A stretch of DNA of 64,000 nucleotides from Maribacter sp044594925 (lineage in GTDB: Bacteria > Bacteroidota > Bacteroidia > Flavobacteriales > Flavobacteriaceae): positions 3,932,493-3,996,492 of the forward strand of contig NZ_CP138991.1 of the NCBI RefSeq assembly GCF_044594925.1. The letters are read 5' to 3'. This document shows positions 7,831-17,125 of this stretch, piece by piece (the first letter of the stretch is position 1; the number at the start of each line of letters is the position of its first letter). Below the pieces are notes generated by a model that saw only the letters and a list, made by a program, of their open reading frames with translations, was not told the DNA's origin and did not search any database. Both the position numbers and the translations under genes were made by a program.

Positions 7831-8551
7831 ATACAAGAATAGAAAAAATATTGTAATTGTTGGAGCCTCAGGTCATGGAGCTGTAGTTCTTGATTGTATT
7901 GAGAAAGAAGGTAGGTATAATGTGGTTGGATTTATAGATACCTACAAGAAAAAAGGAACGAAGTTAAACGGTTATACTATATTAGGAAGTGAGTATGATT
8001 TGCTTTATTTGATGGAGAAATATCAGTTCTCCTCAGGAATTGTTGCAATTGGTGATAATTGGGTTAGAAAGATTATGGTGGATCGTTTGCTAAATATAAT
8101 GCCAAATTTTGATTTCATTAAAGTGCTCCATCCTACTGCTTCGGTCGGTAAAAATGTAACCATTGGAAAAGGTACGGTTCTGATGCCTGGTGCTGTGGTA
8201 AATTCAAATTCTTCGATTGGCGACTTTTGCATTTTAAATACGAACGCTTCATTGGGACATGATGGTACAATAGATGATTTTTCTAGTTTTGCACCTAAAG
8301 TATGTACGGGTGGCAATCTTTCTTTGGGTAAATATTCCGCTATTTGTTTGGGAGCTAACGTGATTGATAATATAACTATCGGCCAGCATACCGTTATTGG
8401 TTCTGGCGCTCTAGTTCTTGGAAAGATTGGAAGTAATGTATTGGTTTACGGAGCTCCTGCAAAAGAAATACGTAAAAGGGAAATAGGTGAACCATACATG
8501 TCTGGGGGTAAAAAAGCTTCGTCGGTTATTTCCTTGGTTTCAGGAGACTAA
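7826..8551 (+). CDS. NeuD/PglD-like sugar O-acyltransferase with left-handed beta-helix
   Basis: A 241-residue enzyme of the NeuD/PglD/VioB acetyltransferase type. The N-terminal 90 residues form a nucleotide-sugar-binding Rossmann-like half (IVIVGASGHGAVVLDCIE). The rest is a hexapeptide-repeat beta-helix (VGKNVTIGKGTVLMPGAVVN, then ITIGQHTVIGSGALV) that would bind acetyl-CoA. Such enzymes acetylate amino-sugars in surface polysaccharide or glycan synthesis, usually inside a polysaccharide cluster. Here the gene stands alone between two GTPase genes, so the substrate is open. The C-terminus past the beta-helix (GGKKASSVISLVSGD) is an unusual polar extension. Its start codon lies inside an operator-like repeat. 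Confidence 0.85.
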   Translation: MKYKNRKNIVIVGASGHGAVVLDCIEKEGRYNVVGFIDTYKKKGTKLNGYTILGSEYDLLYLMEKYQFSSGIVAIGDNWVRKIMVDRLLNIMPNFDFIKVLHPTASVGKNVTIGKGTVLMPGAVVNSNSSIGDFCILNTNASLGHDGTIDDFSSFAPKVCTGGNLSLGKYSAICLGANVIDNITIGQHTVIGSGALVLGKIGSNVLVYGAPAKEIRKREIGEPYMSGGKKASSVISLVSGD

Positions 8552-8613
8552 TATTTATTACCACAGTTTAAGATATCTTATCCAATCTTAACTTAAGGTA
8601 AATTCTTATGTAC

Positions 8614-8621
8614 TACCTTTG
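8614..8621 (+). promoter_or_regulatory. Bacteroidota -7 box (TACCTTTG) for der
   Basis: Exact match to TAnnTTTG, 17 nt before the der ATG, giving a short leader. The -33 element is not convincing. Confidence 0.45.
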
Positions 8622-8638
8622 CAGCCAAATTCAGAGGT

Positions 8639-9943
8639 ATGGGAGCTATCGTAGCCATCGTAGGAAGGCCTAATGTGGGCAAATCAACTTTTTTTAATCG
8701 ATTAATTCAACGTAGGGAAGCTATTGTAGACGCGGTTAGCGGAGTTACAAGAGATCGGCACTATGGAAAAAGTGATTGGAATGGGAAGGAGTTTTCTATT
8801 ATAGATACGGGAGGTTACGTTGTTGGTAGCGATGACATTTTTGAACAGGAAATAGATAAACAGGTAGAACTTGCTATACAGGAAGCTGATGCCATTATTT
8901 TTATGGTCGATGTGGAAAGCGGCGTCACAGGAATGGATGAAGACGTTGCCAAATTATTGAGAAGGGTTAATAAACCTGTTTTTCTAGCTATAAATAAGGT
9001 GGATAATGCCATGCGACAAGAAGATGCGGTTGAATTCTATTCCTTAGGATTGGGAGATTATTATACACTTTCCAGTATTAACGGAAGTGGTACTGGGGAA
9101 TTATTGGATGCATTGGTAGAAGCGCTTCCGGATATTCAAGAAGAAGAAAGCGAATTGCCGCGATTTGCGGTAGTAGGAAGACCAAATGCGGGGAAATCAT
9201 CCTTTATTAATGCTTTAATAGGAGAAGATAGGTATATCGTTACCGATATTGCCGGCACTACAAGGGATAGTATCGACACCAAGTACAACCGGTTTGGTTT
9301 TGAATTTAATTTGGTTGATACGGCCGGTATTCGAAGAAAGGCCAAAGTAAAAGAAGATTTGGAGTTTTACTCGGTAATGCGCTCTGTAAGGGCTATAGAG
9401 CATTGTGATGTATGCTTGTTATTATTAGATGCAACTAGAGGTTTTGATGGCCAGGTGGCCAATATTTTTTGGTTGGCACAACGCAATCATAAAGGCATTG
9501 TAATTCTGGTGAACAAATGGGATTTGGTAGAAGACAAAGAGACCAATACCATTAAACAATATACGCAACGAATAAAGCAGGCCATAGAGCCTTTTACCGA
9601 TGTGCCTATACTTTTCATTTCTGTTTTAACCAAACAACGTATTTTTAAGGCAATTGAAACCGCGGTGGAAGTTTACAAGAATCGCAGTAAAAAAATTATT
9701 ACCCGTAAGTTTAATGAAGTCATGTTGCCGCTTATTGAGCATTATCCGCCTCCGGCTTATAAGGGCAAGCATGTGAAGATAAAATTCTGTACCCAATTAC
9801 CCACGCCTTATCCGCAGTTTGCATTCTTTTGTAATCTTCCACAATATGTAAAAGAGCCTTATAAACGCTATCTGGAAAATAAGTTGCGGGAAGAGTTCGA
9901 TTTTTCAGGAGTGCCTATAACCATCTTTATGAGGAAAAAGTAA
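8639..9943 (+). CDS. der: Ribosome biogenesis GTPase Der (EngA)
   Basis: A 434-residue double GTPase needed for 50S ribosome assembly. Two complete G domains are visible: the first with GRPNVGKS (about 8-15), DTGG and NKVD, the second with GRPNAGKS (about 180-187), DTAG and NKWD. They are followed by a C-terminal KH-like domain ending in GVPITIFMRKK, the characteristic Der tail. Length matches the family. Confidence 0.97.
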   Translation: MGAIVAIVGRPNVGKSTFFNRLIQRREAIVDAVSGVTRDRHYGKSDWNGKEFSIIDTGGYVVGSDDIFEQEIDKQVELAIQEADAIIFMVDVESGVTGMDEDVAKLLRRVNKPVFLAINKVDNAMRQEDAVEFYSLGLGDYYTLSSINGSGTGELLDALVEALPDIQEEESELPRFAVVGRPNAGKSSFINALIGEDRYIVTDIAGTTRDSIDTKYNRFGFEFNLVDTAGIRRKAKVKEDLEFYSVMRSVRAIEHCDVCLLLLDATRGFDGQVANIFWLAQRNHKGIVILVNKWDLVEDKETNTIKQYTQRIKQAIEPFTDVPILFISVLTKQRIFKAIETAVEVYKNRSKKIITRKFNEVMLPLIEHYPPPAYKGKHVKIKFCTQLPTPYPQFAFFCNLPQYVKEPYKRYLENKLREEFDFSGVPITIFMRKK

Positions 9944-10051
9944 TTTGTTTATTATTTAGGAGGTTTTGTATTTCACTGAATAAGTGACAAATTATTTTGA
10001 ATTTGGATTTGGATTTGAGCTTGTAATTGAACTTGAATTTGTGCTAAGGAA

Positions 10052-10846
10052 TCACCAACCACCAGAAGCGCCACCACCACCAAAGCCACCACCGCCGAAG
10101 CCGCCACCAAAGCCACCGCCTCCGCCAAAGCTTCCGCCGCCACCAAAACCACCAGAGCCACCACTGCGACCCATATTGCTAAGTATAATAACGTCCCATA
10201 GATCCAGTCCTCTTTTTCTTCTTCCGCCATTACCACCACGTCCATTGCCTTTATTGCGTTTAGAGAGGATAATTAAAATAATGAAGAATATTAGAAATGG
10301 TAAAAAGGCTCGTAATGACAGGCCGTCATTGATTTCAAACGTACGGTCCTCTTTAAATTCTCCTGTGAGTACCTGGAAAATGGCATCCGTACCTTTATTC
10401 AAACCACTGTAGTAATTGCCAATTTTAAACTCTGGAATAATAATCGCTTCAATGATTCTGCGGGACATGGCGTCCGTAAGAGTAGCCTCAACACCATAAC
10501 CGGTGTTAATCGCTATTTTACGGTCATCCCGCGCCAGTAGTACAAGTACACCGTTGTCTTTTCCAGACTGTCCAATGCCCCATTTTTGACCCCATTGTGC
10601 ACCAAGGTAGGTGATATTCTCCCCTTCGGTACTGGCTATTATAGCAATGACTATTTGGGTAGAGGTGCTATCCGAATAACGAATGAGTTTTTGTTCTAAA
10701 GCTGTTTTTTGAGTTCCCGAGAGTAACGAAATATAGTCGTAAACACTGGTTTCTTCCTGGGGTTTTTCAGGTATTTGAAATTGCCCCCAACATGAATAAG
10801 TAAAGAGGAATATAAAAAAAACAGGGAAAATTTTCCTTGACTCCAT
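10052..10846 (-). CDS. TPM-domain protein with Gly-rich tail
   Basis: The start is placed at 10846, because the 264 residues from there begin with a signal peptide (MESRKIFPVFFIFLFTYSCWG); the open frame extends to 10921 but that part overlaps the previous gene and a REP-like repeat. Residues about 35-155 are a TPM (TLP18.3/Psb32/MOLO-1) domain (VYDYISLLSGTQKTALEQKL, then KDNGVLVLLARDDRKIAINT). One membrane helix follows (about 180-200) and then a tail made mostly of Gly with Phe and Ser, ending GGASGGW. TPM proteins of the YgcG type are envelope proteins often encoded with LemA; their biochemical role is unsettled. Confidence 0.88.
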   Translation of the reverse strand: MESRKIFPVFFIFLFTYSCWGQFQIPEKPQEETSVYDYISLLSGTQKTALEQKLIRYSDSTSTQIVIAIIASTEGENITYLGAQWGQKWGIGQSGKDNGVLVLLARDDRKIAINTGYGVEATLTDAMSRRIIEAIIIPEFKIGNYYSGLNKGTDAIFQVLTGEFKEDRTFEINDGLSLRAFLPFLIFFIILIILSKRNKGNGRGGNGGRRKRGLDLWDVIILSNMGRSGGSGGFGGGGSFGGGGGFGGGFGGGGFGGGGASGGW

Positions 10847-10876
10847 AAGGATTAGCCGATTAAAGCTATTTAGTAT

Positions 10877-10898
10877 CCTCTTTGGGGAGGTCGGGAGG
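10877..10898. repeat. REP-like element, GC-rich
   Basis: The arrangement is CCTC, TTT, GGGGAGG, TC, GGGAGG: an inverted pair followed by a third copy of the right arm. The element at 16758 has the same three-part layout. It lies between the two TPM genes in an otherwise AT-rich region. Confidence 0.5.
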
Positions 10899-10901
10899 AG
10901 C

Positions 10902-11339
10902 CTAGCCTTTAGATATCTCATTACTTAGTTCGTTTGTGTCATCATGTTTCCAGGGAAAATGATGCGCTAACTCGGTTCCCGCCTTATGTATTCCTGCAAC
11001 GATTCCGGTTTTAAAGGCACCATTTTTAAAATGCCCTTCAATGATGTTTTTGGTACTTTCCCAAAAATCCTTTGGTACTACTTTATCCATTCCCTTATCT
11101 CCGCAAATGGCGAACTTTCTATCATTTACAGCAACATAGATTAGGACGCCATTTTCCTCTTTGGTGTTGTCCATTTTAAGTAAATGAAAGACTTCCTTAG
11201 CTCTCTTATAATGGTCAATTCGGGTATGTGCCTCTATATGAACCCTTATTTCGCCAGACGTATTTTTTTCTGCCGATAGAATGGCCTCAACAATCTCTTG
11301 TTCCTCTTCTATTGTCAAAAAATCTTCTACTCTGGACAT
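10902..11339 (-). CDS. TPM-domain protein, short form
   Basis: A 145-residue soluble protein consisting of a TPM domain (ILSAEKNTSGEIRVHIEAHT, then NGVLIYVAVNDRKFAICGDK). There is no signal peptide. It is the middle gene of the LemA, TPM, TPM-Gly-rich operon, with a gap of 9 nt after lemA. This trio is common in Bacteroidota and is presumed to form one envelope-associated module. Confidence 0.9.
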   Translation of the reverse strand: MSRVEDFLTIEEEQEIVEAILSAEKNTSGEIRVHIEAHTRIDHYKRAKEVFHLLKMDNTKEENGVLIYVAVNDRKFAICGDKGMDKVVPKDFWESTKNIIEGHFKNGAFKTGIVAGIHKAGTELAHHFPWKHDDTNELSNEISKG

Positions 11340-11348
11340 ATATGCGGT

Positions 11349-11972
11349 TTATTCAAATTCAAAATTTACATCGGGTGCATTCTCAGAACCTGCTTCAGAT
11401 TTAAAATAGGCTAGTTCATCAAAATTAAATAGTCCTGCCAAAATAGAATTTGGGAATTTTTTAATGTGAAGATTGTATGGTTCTACAGTAGCATTAAAGC
11501 GATCCCGTGCTACGTTGATTCTATTTTCAGTGCCCTCTAATTGGGATTGAAGTTCTAAGAAATTTTGATTGGCTTTTAAGTCTGGATACCTTTCTACGGT
11601 AACTAAAAGTCTACTCAACGCTCCGCTTAAGCCGCTTTGTGCTTGGTTAAATTGCGCCAACTGCTCTGGTGTAATATTCGTTGGGTCTATGCTAACTGCA
11701 GTAGCCTTAGAACGAGCTTCTATAACATCTGTTAAGGTGCCACGCTCAAAGTCTGCGGCTCCTTGTACGGTTTTCACTAAATTTCCGATGAGGTCGTTTC
11801 TGCGTTGGTAGGAGCTTTCTACGTTAGCCCAAGTTTTGGTTGAGGTTTCCTTTAAGGCAATGGCAGTATTGTTGAATTTGTATGCAAAAATCCCTCCAAT
11901 TATGCCAATTATTATTACTGCAATTACCGTTATTCCTAGACAGCCAAGGCCTGCTAAAACTCCTTTTTTCAT
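11349..11972 (-). CDS. LemA family protein
   Basis: A 207-residue protein with an N-terminal membrane helix (about residues 8-30) and a long helical domain. The family signature is clear: WANVESSYQRRNDLIGNLVK, then the AEFERG-type segment ADFERGTLTDVIEARSKATA, then the conserved ERYPDLKANQNFLELQSQLEGTENRI region (read in parts). LemA proteins are membrane proteins of unsettled role. It leads the LemA-TPM-TPM operon. Confidence 0.95.
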   Translation of the reverse strand: MKKGVLAGLGCLGITVIAVIIIGIIGGIFAYKFNNTAIALKETSTKTWANVESSYQRRNDLIGNLVKTVQGAADFERGTLTDVIEARSKATAVSIDPTNITPEQLAQFNQAQSGLSGALSRLLVTVERYPDLKANQNFLELQSQLEGTENRINVARDRFNATVEPYNLHIKKFPNSILAGLFNFDELAYFKSEAGSENAPDVNFEFE

Positions 11973-12020
11973 GATTAGTGTAGTTTTAAATAATCCCCTG
12001 TATTAGTAGAATTATAGTGT

Positions 12021-12350
12021 TTATAGTTGTTTCTTAATTTTAATGAGTTCTGTTTTAACGCGTTCTAGTTTTTGAATGATATCAAAATTGGACAAGGTCT
12101 TTTGTTTTTCTTCTCTTAAGTGCGTTTTAGCCCCTTCTAGTGTAAACCCTCGTTCTTTTACAAGGTGGTAAATGAGTTGTAGATTTTTAATATCCTGAGG
12201 GGTGAACTTTCGGTTTCCCTTAGCGTTCTTTTTAGGTTTTAGAACATCGAATTCCTTTTCCCAAAAACGTATGAGTGATGTGTTTACGTCAAATGCGCGA
12301 GCTACCTCCCCAATTCCATAATAACGTCTTTCCGGTAGGTCTATCTGCAT
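12021..12350 (-). CDS. MerR family transcriptional regulator
   Basis: A 109-residue protein with the MerR-type winged helix at residues 9-75 (YYGIGEVARAFDVNTSLIRF, then FWEKEF and NRKFTPQDIKNLQLIYHLV) and a short C-terminal coiled coil. It lacks a ligand-binding domain, as in the short MerR proteins common in Bacteroidota. Its ATG overlaps the stop of the M23 peptidase gene (TAATG), so the two are translationally coupled. That pairing is frequent in flavobacteria, but the regulon is unknown. Confidence 0.93.
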   Translation of the reverse strand: MQIDLPERRYYGIGEVARAFDVNTSLIRFWEKEFDVLKPKKNAKGNRKFTPQDIKNLQLIYHLVKERGFTLEGAKTHLREEKQKTLSNFDIIQKLERVKTELIKIKKQL

Positions 12351-13327
12351 TAATCCAGGGATTGATTTTCTTGGTTAGCGTACTTCAACATGTTTTCGAA
12401 TTCTTCGGGAGATAAACTTCCATAGTAGAAATTAATAGGATTAATACGATCTTTCTCCTTCCAAACCTCATAGTGTAAGTGCGGTGCTTCAGACCTTCCC
12501 GTGCTACCTACAAAACCAATAAGGTCACCACGTTTTACTTTCTGTCCTTTTTTAACGTTGTACTTGCTTAGGTGTGCGTACAAACTTAAATAACCATACC
12601 CATGGTCTATTCTAATATGTTTTCCGTAGCCAGATGAGTTGTTGTCCGCCCTCGTTACTTTGCCATCTCCAGAAGCATAAATGGGGGTGCCTTTAGGTGC
12701 GGTAAAATCCATTCCATAATGCATTTTCCGTGCTTTTGTAAAAGGGTCGGAGCGCCACCCGTAACCAGATGCCATGCGTGTAAGGTCTTCATTGTTAATG
12801 GGTTGAATTGCTGGAATGGAAACTAAGAGTTTTTCTTTCTCTTCGGCCAGTTTAGTGATTTCATCCAAGGATTTGGATTGTATGGCCATTTGTTTTTTAA
12901 TGATATCCAAACGTTTTGTGGTGGAGATAATCATCTCTGAATTATTGAAGCCTTCTAAGGATTTATACCTGTTTATACCACCAAACCCTGCTTTCCGTTG
13001 CTCTTCTGGAATGGGGTTGGCTTCGAAATAGAGTCGGTATATGTTGTTGTCGCGGTCTTCAATGTTGGCGAGAACCTCTTCAATCTGTCCCATTTTTCTA
13101 TCCAAAAGATCAAACTGAAGCTCATAGTTTTTTACTTCACGCTGTAAAGAAAGTTCCCTAGGGGTGTTAATAAGATTGGTGTTCAAAAGTAATAGTAAAC
13201 CTAGAAAACCGAAAAGCAGTGAGCCTAAAAAGAAAAACACGATATTCCGATATCGCTTGGATTTTTCGGGTTCAATTTTCCGGTAAGAAAGGGTATCCGG
13301 GTCGTAATAGTATTTTACTTTAGACAT
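12350..13327 (-). CDS. M23 family metallopeptidase, membrane anchored
   Basis: A 325-residue cell-wall endopeptidase of the lysostaphin-like family. Residues 1-25 are cytoplasmic, about 26-48 are a membrane helix, about 55-170 form a coiled coil, and 180-310 are the M23 domain. Zinc-ligand motifs are intact: MHYGMDF (HxxxD) and HLHYEVW (HxH), with SLYAHLS between. It therefore looks catalytically active rather than an EnvC-like activator. It would cleave peptidoglycan cross-links from the periplasmic face. Next gene: MerR regulator, overlapping. Confidence 0.95.
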   Translation of the reverse strand: MSKVKYYYDPDTLSYRKIEPEKSKRYRNIVFFFLGSLLFGFLGLLLLLNTNLINTPRELSLQREVKNYELQFDLLDRKMGQIEEVLANIEDRDNNIYRLYFEANPIPEEQRKAGFGGINRYKSLEGFNNSEMIISTTKRLDIIKKQMAIQSKSLDEITKLAEEKEKLLVSIPAIQPINNEDLTRMASGYGWRSDPFTKARKMHYGMDFTAPKGTPIYASGDGKVTRADNNSSGYGKHIRIDHGYGYLSLYAHLSKYNVKKGQKVKRGDLIGFVGSTGRSEAPHLHYEVWKEKDRINPINFYYGSLSPEEFENMLKYANQENQSLD

Positions 13328-13373
13328 GAATAGATTTTATCCTATTTTTGTTCTTTCGTTTTAACATAACAAA

Positions 13374-13381
13374 CAAATATA
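13374..13381 (-). promoter_or_regulatory. Bacteroidota -7 box for the M23 peptidase operon
   Basis: On the minus strand the sequence is TATATTTG (consensus TAnnTTTG), about 47 nt before the ATG at 13327. It lies in the 104-nt divergent spacer with alaS. Confidence 0.4.
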
Positions 13382-13431
13382 AAAATTGTTTTCAATAAAC
13401 AGTTAAAATTTGTAAAAGCTTAGCATTTTAG

Positions 13432-16047
13432 ATGAATTCCAAGGATATACGAAAGCAATTTTTAAACTTTTTCGAAAGCAAAAAGCACAAGATTGTGGCT
13501 TCTGCTCCAATGGTCATAAAAGATGATCCAACCCTGCTTTTTACCAATGCGGGAATGAACCAGTTCAAAGAATATTTCCTAGGTATTTCTGCGCCTAAAA
13601 ATGCACGTGTGACGGACACCCAAAAGTGTCTAAGGGTAAGTGGTAAGCATAACGATTTGGAAGAGGTTGGTAAGGATACCTACCACCATACCATGTTCGA
13701 GATGTTGGGCAACTGGAGCTTTGGGGATTATTTTAAGGAGGAGGCCATTACCTGGGCTTGGGAATTATTGACAGAGGTCTTTAAGATAGATGAAGATAGT
13801 TTATACGTTTCGGTCTTTGAAGGAAGTACCGACGCCGATAAACTAGGTAAGGATAGTGAGGCCTATGATTTATGGAAAAGAATAGTTCCAGAGGACCGCA
13901 TCATCATGGGCAATAAAAAGGACAACTTCTGGGAGATGGGTGATCAAGGCCCTTGTGGTCCTTGTTCGGAAATTCATGTAGATATACGTTCCAAGGAAGA
14001 TAAAGCAAAAGTTTCCGGTGCAAGTCTGGTCAATGCAGACCATCCTTTGGTAGTAGAAATATGGAACTTGGTCTTTATGCAGTACAACCGAAAAGCGGAC
14101 GGTACTTTAGAGAACCTTCCTGCTAAACATGTAGATACAGGAATGGGTTTTGAGCGTCTTTGTATGGTGCTTCAAAATGTAAAGTCTAATTACGATACCG
14201 ATGTTTTTACGCCGTTGATTCGGGAGATAGAGACCATTACAAATGCCGCTTATGGTAAAGACGAGGAGGTAGATATCGCAATCCGAGTTATTGCCGATCA
14301 TATAAGAGCCGTGGCTTTCTCTATAGCCGATGGGCAATTGCCCAGTAATACGGGAGCTGGGTATGTAATCCGTCGTATTTTAAGGCGTGCCGTGCGTTAT
14401 GGTTTTACCTTCTTGGGTACCAAAGAGCCTTTTATGTATCGTTTGGTCAATATACTCACCCAAGGTATGGGAGAGGCATTTCCAGAATTGAAAGAGCAAA
14501 AGCAATTGATACAAAATGTAATCAAAGAAGAAGAGCATTCCTTTCTTAAGACTTTAGATCAGGGATTGGTGCTTTTAGATTCTATTATTGCCAATACCAA
14601 GAACAAAAAAGTAGCTGGCGCAAAGGCTTTTGAGCTGTATGATACTTTTGGTTTTCCTATTGATTTAACAGCATTGATTCTTAATGAAAAAGGTTATGAG
14701 TTGGATGAAGCCGGATTTGAGGCAGCTATGCAGCAGCAAAAAAACCGTTCTAAATCTGCCTCCGAAATTTCTAAACAAGATTGGAAGGTATTAGCAATTG
14801 ATACGGAACAAGAATTTGTTGGCTATGATTTGTTGGAAGCTGACGTAAAAATTGTGAAGTACCGTAAGGTTACTTCTAAAAAGGATGGCGTTCAATATCA
14901 ACTGGTATTCAATTTAACGCCTTTCTATGCAGAAGGTGGTGGACAAGTAGGGGATAAGGGTTACTTGGAGCCTACGGATGGTGATGTAGTTTACATTATC
15001 GATACGAAAAGGGAAAACAACGAAATAGTACATTTTGCAAAAAGCCTTCCTAAAAAATTAGAGGGAAGCTTTAAGGCTGTGGTCGATGCCAAACAGCGTC
15101 AAAGAACAGAAGCTAACCATACGGCAACACATTTGTTACATCAAGCCTTACGGGAAATTTTAGGAACCCATGTAGAGCAAAAAGGCTCTGCGGTACATTC
15201 TAAGTACCTGCGTTTTGACTTCTCCCATTTTTCAAAGCTTACATTAGATGAGTTACGGCAAGTAGAAGATTTCGTTAATGCGCGTATAGAGGGCCAATTG
15301 CCTTTACAAGAGCAGCGCAATATTCCTATGAAAGAGGCTTTAGAATCGGGGGCAATGGCACTATTCGGAGAAAAGTATGGCGATACGGTACGTACCATAA
15401 AATTTGGGCAGTCGGTTGAGCTATGTGGTGGAACGCACGTTGAAAATACCAGTGCTATTTGGCATTTTAAAATAAAATCGGAAGGAGCCGTTGCTGCTGG
15501 AATACGAAGAATAGAGGCGATTACAAGTGATGCGGTAAAGGATTTTTACTTTGAAAATAACCGCTCGCTTTATGAGATAAAAGATGTTCTTGGTAATGCC
15601 CAAGACCCTGTGAAAGCAGTAGCTAATCTTCAAGAAGAAAATGCAGATTTGAAGAAGCAAGTAGCGCACCTACTAAAAGAAAAAGCAAAAAATCTAAAAG
15701 GAGAATTAGCGCAGGAATTAGAAGAGGTTAACGGTGTTCGGTTTTTGGCTAAGAAAATAGATTTAGATGCAGCCGGAATAAAAGACCTTTCTTTTGAGAT
15801 GGGTCAAAACCAAAAAGATTTGTTCTTGTTGTTCGGTACCGAGCAAAACGGTAAGGCCTTGTTGTCTTGCTATATTTCCAAGGAAGTTGTTGCTGCTAAA
15901 AATTTGAATGCAGGAACTATTGTTCGTGAATTGGGCAAATTTATTAAAGGTGGTGGTGGCGGCCAACCTTTCTTCGCAACTGCAGGAGGTAAAAACCCGG
16001 GGGGCATCTCTGAAGCTTTGGAGAAGGTTCGAAACTACTTAAAATAA
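13432..16047 (+). CDS. alaS: Alanyl-tRNA synthetase
   Basis: An 871-residue class II synthetase that charges tRNA-Ala. The N-terminal catalytic core begins DIRKQFLNFFESKKHKIV and shows the family's TLLFTNAGMNQFK segment. The editing domain has the zinc motifs HTATH (His563, His567) and CGGTH (Cys665, His669). The C-terminal DHHA1 domain ends with the Gly-rich GGGGGQPFFATAGGKNPGG. Length and order are normal. It is divergent from the M23 peptidase operon. Confidence 0.98.
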   Translation: MNSKDIRKQFLNFFESKKHKIVASAPMVIKDDPTLLFTNAGMNQFKEYFLGISAPKNARVTDTQKCLRVSGKHNDLEEVGKDTYHHTMFEMLGNWSFGDYFKEEAITWAWELLTEVFKIDEDSLYVSVFEGSTDADKLGKDSEAYDLWKRIVPEDRIIMGNKKDNFWEMGDQGPCGPCSEIHVDIRSKEDKAKVSGASLVNADHPLVVEIWNLVFMQYNRKADGTLENLPAKHVDTGMGFERLCMVLQNVKSNYDTDVFTPLIREIETITNAAYGKDEEVDIAIRVIADHIRAVAFSIADGQLPSNTGAGYVIRRILRRAVRYGFTFLGTKEPFMYRLVNILTQGMGEAFPELKEQKQLIQNVIKEEEHSFLKTLDQGLVLLDSIIANTKNKKVAGAKAFELYDTFGFPIDLTALILNEKGYELDEAGFEAAMQQQKNRSKSASEISKQDWKVLAIDTEQEFVGYDLLEADVKIVKYRKVTSKKDGVQYQLVFNLTPFYAEGGGQVGDKGYLEPTDGDVVYIIDTKRENNEIVHFAKSLPKKLEGSFKAVVDAKQRQRTEANHTATHLLHQALREILGTHVEQKGSAVHSKYLRFDFSHFSKLTLDELRQVEDFVNARIEGQLPLQEQRNIPMKEALESGAMALFGEKYGDTVRTIKFGQSVELCGGTHVENTSAIWHFKIKSEGAVAAGIRRIEAITSDAVKDFYFENNRSLYEIKDVLGNAQDPVKAVANLQEENADLKKQVAHLLKEKAKNLKGELAQELEEVNGVRFLAKKIDLDAAGIKDLSFEMGQNQKDLFLLFGTEQNGKALLSCYISKEVVAAKNLNAGTIVRELGKFIKGGGGGQPFFATAGGKNPGGISEALEKVRNYLK

Positions 16048-16112
16048 TAAGTGTTTAGGGTTTGTCCTCAATTCATAGTGCGTATTGAAATAAAATTCTG
16101 GGAACTTATTAT

Positions 16113-17072
16113 ATGAAACTTCAAACCCAAATACCCTTAACAAGGGCAAATAACCCAATTGATTATTCAAGTCAATTACTTGTTTTGGGTTCTTGTTTTT
16201 CGGAGAATATTGGGGCTAAACTCGATTACTTCAAATTTCAAACTGTACAAAATCCATTTGGTATCCTGTTTCATCCTTTGGCGATTGAAAACTTGATTTC
16301 AAGAGCTGTAAAAAAAGAATACTATTCGGCAGACGATTTGTTCTTTTTGAACGAACGTTGGCATTGTTTTGATGTACACTCTAGTTTAAGCGATGTACGC
16401 AGAGATGCACTTTTAGAAAACTTAAATGCTCAACTTGTTAGAACAGAAAATCAACTAAGGCTAGCGACCCATATATTAATTACCTTGGGTACGGCGTGGG
16501 TTTACCAAAAAAAGCAAACGGGAAAAATGGTGGCAAACTGCCATAAAGTGCCGCAAAAGGAGTTCAAGAAGCACTTGCTGACCGTAAACGAAATAACGGC
16601 AAGTCTACAGAGGTCAGTGCAACATATTGAAAGCATCAATAAAAAAGCACAACTCATTTTCACCATTTCCCCCGTACGCCACCTAAAAGATGGTTTTATA
16701 GAAAACGAACGAAGCAAGTCACATTTGATAACGGCAATTCACACAATACTAAGTATTCCCCCTTCGGGGGCTAGGGGGATTTATTTCCCTTCCTACGAAA
16801 TCATGATGGACGAGCTGCGCGATTATCGTTTTTATAAAATGGATATGATTCACCCAAACACCTTAGCTATTGATTATATCTGGGAAAAATTTTCCAAGGT
16901 GTGGATCTCAGATGATGCACAGGTTACTGTGAAAAAGGTGGAAGAAATCCAAAGAGGATTGCGTCATAGGCCATTTAATCCAAATTCGGAACAACATCAA
17001 AGATTTCAAGAGTCGCTCAAGGAGAAAATCTCGTATATTAAAAAAGAGCATCCTTTTATGACGTTCGAATAG
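16113..17072 (+). CDS. GSCFA-domain protein carrying a repeat-derived insertion
   Basis: A 319-residue protein. The name-giving motif appears as LLVLGSCFSENIGAKL, followed by QNPFGILFHP and, later, HLITAIHTI and FPSYEIMMDELRDYRFY, all typical of the GSCFA family. This is an SGNH-hydrolase-like family of unknown substrate. At 16758-16777 a GC-rich palindromic repeat lies in frame and encodes roughly PPSGARG, extending a loop between HTILSI and FPSYE without breaking the frame. Confidence 0.9.
   Translation: MKLQTQIPLTRANNPIDYSSQLLVLGSCFSENIGAKLDYFKFQTVQNPFGILFHPLAIENLISRAVKKEYYSADDLFFLNERWHCFDVHSSLSDVRRDALLENLNAQLVRTENQLRLATHILITLGTAWVYQKKQTGKMVANCHKVPQKEFKKHLLTVNEITASLQRSVQHIESINKKAQLIFTISPVRHLKDGFIENERSKSHLITAIHTILSIPPSGARGIYFPSYEIMMDELRDYRFYKMDMIHPNTLAIDYIWEKFSKVWISDDAQVTVKKVEEIQRGLRHRPFNPNSEQHQRFQESLKEKISYIKKEHPFMTFE
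16758..16777. repeat. REP-like palindrome inside a coding sequence
   Basis: CCCCC, TTC, GGGGG, CTA, GGGGG: a hairpin plus a third copy of the right arm, the same layout as the element at 10877. It sits in frame inside the GSCFA gene. Confidence 0.6.
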
Positions 17073-17125
17073 GGGATTGGAGTCACCGCCTTTGTGTAAC
17101 GAACGGTTTGTTTAAAGCGTATAGT

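Noticed and set aside
9984..10412. Pro-rich plus-strand frame
   Set aside because: It is the antisense of the Gly-rich tail of a TPM protein; the repeats come from the Gly codons on the other strand.
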